Below, piece by piece: positions 43,278 to 46,059 of a stretch of 46,059 nt of DNA. How positions within the stretch are numbered: position 1 is the stretch's first letter; each line of letters begins with the position of its first letter. The translations under genes and the position numbers were made by a program. The stretch lies in contig NZ_MQTS01000066.1 in the NCBI RefSeq assembly GCF_020532825.1, positions 1-46,059 of the forward strand. The letters run 5' to 3'. A model generated the notes under the pieces. The model saw only the letters and a list, made by a program, of their open reading frames with translations, was not told the DNA's origin and ran no database searches. This DNA is from Arthrobacter sp. SO3. Its GTDB lineage: Bacteria > Actinomycetota > Actinomycetes > Actinomycetales > Micrococcaceae.

Positions 43278-43534
43278 GTCATGCCGTACAGGTTGCGCCG
43301 GCCGCCGTCCGACAGCTGCGCAAGCTCCCTCCCGACGGCCGCCGACGCATCCAGGCCGCAATCGAACTCCTCGCCGAAACACCGCGGCCACCCGGCGCCA
43401 AGAAGCTCTCCGGCAGCAGCGGCGACTGGCGCGTCCGCACCGGCGACTACCGGATCATCTACGAGATCCGCGACGCACAGCTCATCGTCCTGGTCGTCGC
43501 CATGGGCCACCGTCGGGAGATCTACCAGCGCTAG
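43274..43534 (+). CDS. relE: RelE/ParE-type toxin
   Basis: 86 aa starting at a GTG inside the antitoxin stop. The RelE fold is clear: VQVAPAAVRQLRKLPPDGRR, then GDWRVRTGDYRIIYEIRDAQ and the ending VVAMGHRREIYQR. In RelE toxins the basic and aromatic residues in these segments cut mRNA on the ribosome. Complete and probably active. Confidence 0.92.
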   Translation: MSHAVQVAPAAVRQLRKLPPDGRRRIQAAIELLAETPRPPGAKKLSGSSGDWRVRTGDYRIIYEIRDAQLIVLVVAMGHRREIYQR

Positions 43535-43639
43535 GCGGGCGATCCGTACCGATGCCTCCGGCACACATACCCCGGAATCCCGGAGCAGGATCCAGGGCTG
43601 CTGCGATGAAGCTGCCCAGTGGGCCGCCGTGGCATTGAT

Positions 43640-44194
43640 CCCGAGCCACTGCGGTGCAGCCTCCCAGCAATAATTCGCTACGGTTCCGGGGCTCAGGGCT
43701 CCGCCGGACAGTACTTCGTCGGAGACTTCGACGGACCGACCCCGCCTGATCCAAAAGGCCACCGGAAACCTCGCTGCACTTCCGGAGGCAAGCCAAGCGT
43801 TCAACCTTACGGACACTGATATCGCCGACGGCACCCAAACCTTAGAAGGTGCCGCGGGCAGCGTCCAGCGCATCGATATCACCCTCGCCCCGGGAACAGC
43901 CACGGAATTCGGGCTGGTCGTACGCGGCGACGGAAGGACCCCTGATCGTGGACCGCCGGGAATCCGGAAACACAGATTTCCACAAATCCCTCCCGTCCAT
44001 CGACAGCGCCCCCGTCCGGGCAACGGAAGGGTCCTACGACCCCACCGTCTACGTGGACCCGCTGCTCCGTGGAAGTCTTCGCCCAGGGCGGCGAGGTCAC
44101 CATGACGGAACTGATTTTTCCGCCCGACACCAGCACCGACGTCGCTGTCTACGCGATCGGCGCTTTCAGGGGGGCGGCCGAAGCGCCGCCATGA
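43640..44194 (+). pseudogene. Decayed GH32 (levanase/fructosidase) gene, C-terminal part
   Basis: Consecutive segments in different frames read as a glycoside hydrolase family 32 protein. The frame around 43679 gives GQYFVGDFDGPT; the frame at 43758-43932 gives FNLTDTDIADGTQTLEGAAG through TATEFGLVVRGDG; the frame at 43933-44070 gives PLIVDRRESGNTDFH; and the frame at 44069-44194 gives VEVFAQGGEVTMTELIFPPD and DVAVYAIGA, then a stop. The last three form the GH32 C-terminal beta-sandwich. At least three frameshifts and an internal deletion between the first and second segments make it non-functional. The N-terminal catalytic part with the WMNDPN motif is absent. Confidence 0.75.
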
Positions 44195-44257
44195 GAATTC
44201 CGCTGCACGCACCGAATTATCTGCCTGACGGCCGGGCAGCGCGCGCCGGGGACTTCC

Positions 44258-44494
44258 TTACTTCCCGGGCCCGCCGGGGATTTCGGTCCGGAAGCCGATC
44301 AACTTGTGGGTGCCGTCGCAGTAGGGCTTGATCGCGGAGGCGCCGCAGCGGCACAGGGCGACCGTTTTGCGCTGCCGTGGCACTGCTTCCCCGGAGGGCG
44401 TGACAATCTGGAAGTCGCCGCGCACCAGGATCGGTCCGTCGGGGCAGACAACGATGGAGTTCTCGTTGGAGGATTCATGCGGGTTCTGGTTCAT
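44258..44494 (-). CDS. CDGSH iron-sulfur domain protein
   Basis: 78 aa. The cluster motif CRCGASAIKPYCDGTHK is complete, giving the three Cys and one His ligands of a 2Fe-2S CDGSH cluster. Likely a small soluble electron-transfer or redox-sensing protein. It is downstream of the diiron oxidase-like gene on the same strand, separated by 81 nt of tandem repeats, and the two may act together. Confidence 0.9.
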   Translation of the reverse strand: MNQNPHESSNENSIVVCPDGPILVRGDFQIVTPSGEAVPRQRKTVALCRCGASAIKPYCDGTHKLIGFRTEIPGGPGK

Positions 44495-44520
44495 TAATGC
44501 TCACTGTGAGGGTTCGTATG

Positions 44521-44585
44521 GCGGGGGTTAGGGTGACCGCGGCGGGGGTTAGGGTGACCGCGGCGAGGGTTGGGGTCAGACCGCA
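44521..44585. repeat. 21-bp tandem repeats between the CDGSH and diiron genes
   Basis: GGCGGGGGTTAGGGTGACCG plus C is present exactly at 44521-44541 and 44542-44562, and a third, diverged copy runs to 44585 and covers the 3' end of the diiron gene. Slippage here would change the spacer between two genes in the same operon. Confidence 0.8.
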
Positions 44586-45652
44586 GCGGCGGACACGGCC
44601 TGGTGCAGCGAGGAGCCGTCGTTGTCCCAGGCCCCCATGATGTGCGATGTGAGGCGGGCGTCGATGGCCATGACCGCCGTCGCGCCGAACAGGACGTCCG
44701 CGAAGAGCTCGGGTTCGGACTCCACGAGACCGCCAGCGAGATCCCTGCCGGCGATCTGTTCGTGGACGGCGTCCGCCTCGACATGCTCGTCGAAGTACCC
44801 GGTCACATCGGCCTCGAATCCGAGGCGTCGAAACCCGTTTCCGTACAGCTGGTTCGGCCGGGAGGACGTCATCTCATAGATCGCCAGGTGCCCTGCAATG
44901 GCTCCGCGGAGTCTGCGGTTCAGGCCGAAGAGGGACATCATGTTGACCGAGGCGAGGGAGACGGGCGGGACGGCGTCGACATAGGCGCCGTAGCGGTCGT
45001 CAAGCCCCAGCCCGCGCATGGTCCGGGCGAAGAGGGCGCTGTGCATGCGGTCCGGGCGGCCGCCGCCGTACTCGTCCGCCTGGATCTCCACCAGCGCAGC
45101 TTTGGCCCGCCCCTTGAGCCTCGGGATCGCCCAGGTGTGCGGGTCGGCTTCCTTGAGCTGGTAGATCGATTTGTGGATCAGGAATTCCCGGAGCTGGTCC
45201 AAGGTTGCCTTCTTCGCCACGTGGCGGGACATGCCCGGTCCACTATCCTGGGCCGCGAGTCCGAACAGAATGTCCGCCACGGCGTCACGGTCCAGGCCGG
45301 CGGCAGAAACGGGCAGGCCCGGACCGGCGGACAGGAGGGCCGCATCGCGCAGCGCCCGCTCGAACGGCTCCTCCAGCAGTTGCCGGAGAGCGATCAGGCC
45401 GGGGTGCCATTCCCAGCGGTCGGTCACCCCGTCCAGGCCTCCGTAATGCAGCTCGTACAGGCAGAACAGCGTCAGCTGCACGTCGCCGTCGTCGATGATG
45501 TCATCGATCAGCGGCAGCTGCGCCCCAACCAGGTCCCGCAGGGCGTCGTGGGCCCCGGCGTCGTCTCCGGGGCTGCCGGCGAGAAGCCGGAACAGCCCGG
45601 CGCTGATGGGTCCGCGCGGGGTAGGGATCAACATGTTCTGTGAAGTTGCCAT
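44576..45652 (-). CDS. Iron-containing redox enzyme, heme-oxygenase-like diiron family
   Basis: 358 aa, helical. Candidate ligands of a diiron site are Glu67 (LYELHY), Glu189 and Glu194 (VEIQADEYGGG), His204 (DRMHSALF), Glu260 (AIYEMTS), Asp288/His290 and His297 (YFDEHVEADAVHEQ). This pattern is typical of heme-oxygenase-like diiron oxidases, which cleave C-N or C-C bonds or oxidise N atoms. The natural substrate is unknown. The ATG has only a weak ribosome site. The downstream CDGSH protein may supply electrons; that is inference. Confidence 0.8.
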   Translation of the reverse strand: MATSQNMLIPTPRGPISAGLFRLLAGSPGDDAGAHDALRDLVGAQLPLIDDIIDDGDVQLTLFCLYELHYGGLDGVTDRWEWHPGLIALRQLLEEPFERALRDAALLSAGPGLPVSAAGLDRDAVADILFGLAAQDSGPGMSRHVAKKATLDQLREFLIHKSIYQLKEADPHTWAIPRLKGRAKAALVEIQADEYGGGRPDRMHSALFARTMRGLGLDDRYGAYVDAVPPVSLASVNMMSLFGLNRRLRGAIAGHLAIYEMTSSRPNQLYGNGFRRLGFEADVTGYFDEHVEADAVHEQIAGRDLAGGLVESEPELFADVLFGATAVMAIDARLTSHIMGAWDNDGSSLHQAVSAAAV

Positions 45653-46059
45653 GGCTGGCTCGTTTCATCGCGGTGCATGGTGTGCCGCCGCGTGGCTGCA
45701 GCAGCTCGGCTTCGACGCCGTGCACGCGGCATAAAAGCAGGATTGCGGCCCGCGTCACCGCGGGTCCGGGGAAAGTGCGCTGCCGGGACGGATATCTGGG
45801 TGCCGAGGAAGGCCGTCCAGGCAGGTTGTCTACACTGTAGACTTTAGGCGCAGACTACATCATAAGCAAGCTGTCTTTTGCTGCCGGTGCCCTTCGCCTC
45901 TGACCCCGCGCTGACGGCGTGCGTACTGTGACGCCCTGGACCGGCGGCTTCTAATCAATGCCTACACATAGTTCACCTGTGGCGAGTAGCGCTTGATGGT
46001 AGCGCGAGTCTGGACAGTTGGTAGCACGATTCCGGGAACACGGTAGCGCCCGCCCTGGT
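45653..46059. other. Gene-free right edge with operator-like palindrome and 22-nt repeats
   Basis: No coding region is convincing in the last 407 bases. A 15-bp palindrome, GTCTACA-C-TGTAGAC, lies at 45828-45842 and fits an operator for a regulator outside the window. From 45998 the block GGTAGC recurs at 46020 and 46042, exactly 22 nt apart, with further matches inside each unit. Confidence 0.5.
45998..46059. repeat. 22-nt direct repeats at right edge, possible transposon end
   Basis: GGTAGC starts each of three units at 45998, 46020 and 46042. Units 1 and 2 match at about 14 of 22 positions and unit 3 is cut by the window edge. Repeated terminal blocks of about 20 nt are known from IS21-type element ends, but no transposase is in view, so iterons or an operator array remain possible. 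Confidence 0.45.

Overview
The window is high-GC DNA with GTG and TTG starts, tight ATGA or GTGA gene overlaps and several start codons placed 6 nt after a TANNNT -10 box. The gene families (LCP wall protein, oligopeptidase B, DUF4386, PucR regulators, actinobacterial-type putrescine oxidase) suggest an actinobacterium of the Arthrobacter/Pseudarthrobacter type. This is judged from gene content only. No rRNA, tRNA or CRISPR array was seen.

Layout. 1-4.1 kb: 3' end of an LCP wall-polymer ligase gene, an oligopeptidase B and a DUF4386 membrane protein. 4.3-7.3 kb: a molybdopterin oxidoreductase of the assimilatory nitrate reductase type, translationally coupled to an unknown helical protein. 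7.6-11.6 kb: two small unknown proteins, a metal-dependent amidohydrolase and a large APC-type permease. 11.6-19 kb: a PucR regulator divergent from hyuA-hyuB-NCS1 permease (cyclic amide/hydantoin use), closed by a strong bidirectional hairpin. 19-26.6 kb (minus strand): a putrescine catabolic operon of GntR regulator, cache-type sensor protein, aminoaldehyde dehydrogenase, two APC permeases and putrescine oxidase. 26.9-28.3 kb: a small unknown gene and a seven-bladed YVTN propeller protein.

28.4-39.3 kb holds two facing modules around a second PucR regulator. On the minus strand are gabT, a class III CoA transferase and a glutaryl-CoA dehydrogenase. On the plus strand are a zinc alcohol dehydrogenase, a Baeyer-Villiger monooxygenase (BVMO), an HSL-type esterase and a semialdehyde dehydrogenase. 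Together they would convert a cyclic or linear ketone to ester/lactone, hydroxy acid, semialdehyde and dicarboxylate, then to glutaryl-CoA and crotonyl-CoA. The alcohol dehydrogenase promoter shares a 71-nt ungapped architecture with the promoter of the small unknown gene at 26.9 kb.

39.6-42.8 kb is the most unusual part: an acidic, Cys-free protein built from a duplicated segment, followed 8 nt later by a polytopic protein fusing a PqqD-like domain, an M50 zinc-protease core and a Pro/Ala/Thr-rich tail. This looks like a peptide-processing or export pair with no known partner enzymes nearby. 43-46 kb is accessory DNA: a Phd/RelE toxin-antitoxin pair, a frameshifted GH32 (levanase/fructosidase) relic, a CDGSH protein paired with a heme-oxygenase-like diiron protein, and three exactly 22-nt-spaced repeats at the right edge that may be a transposon end.
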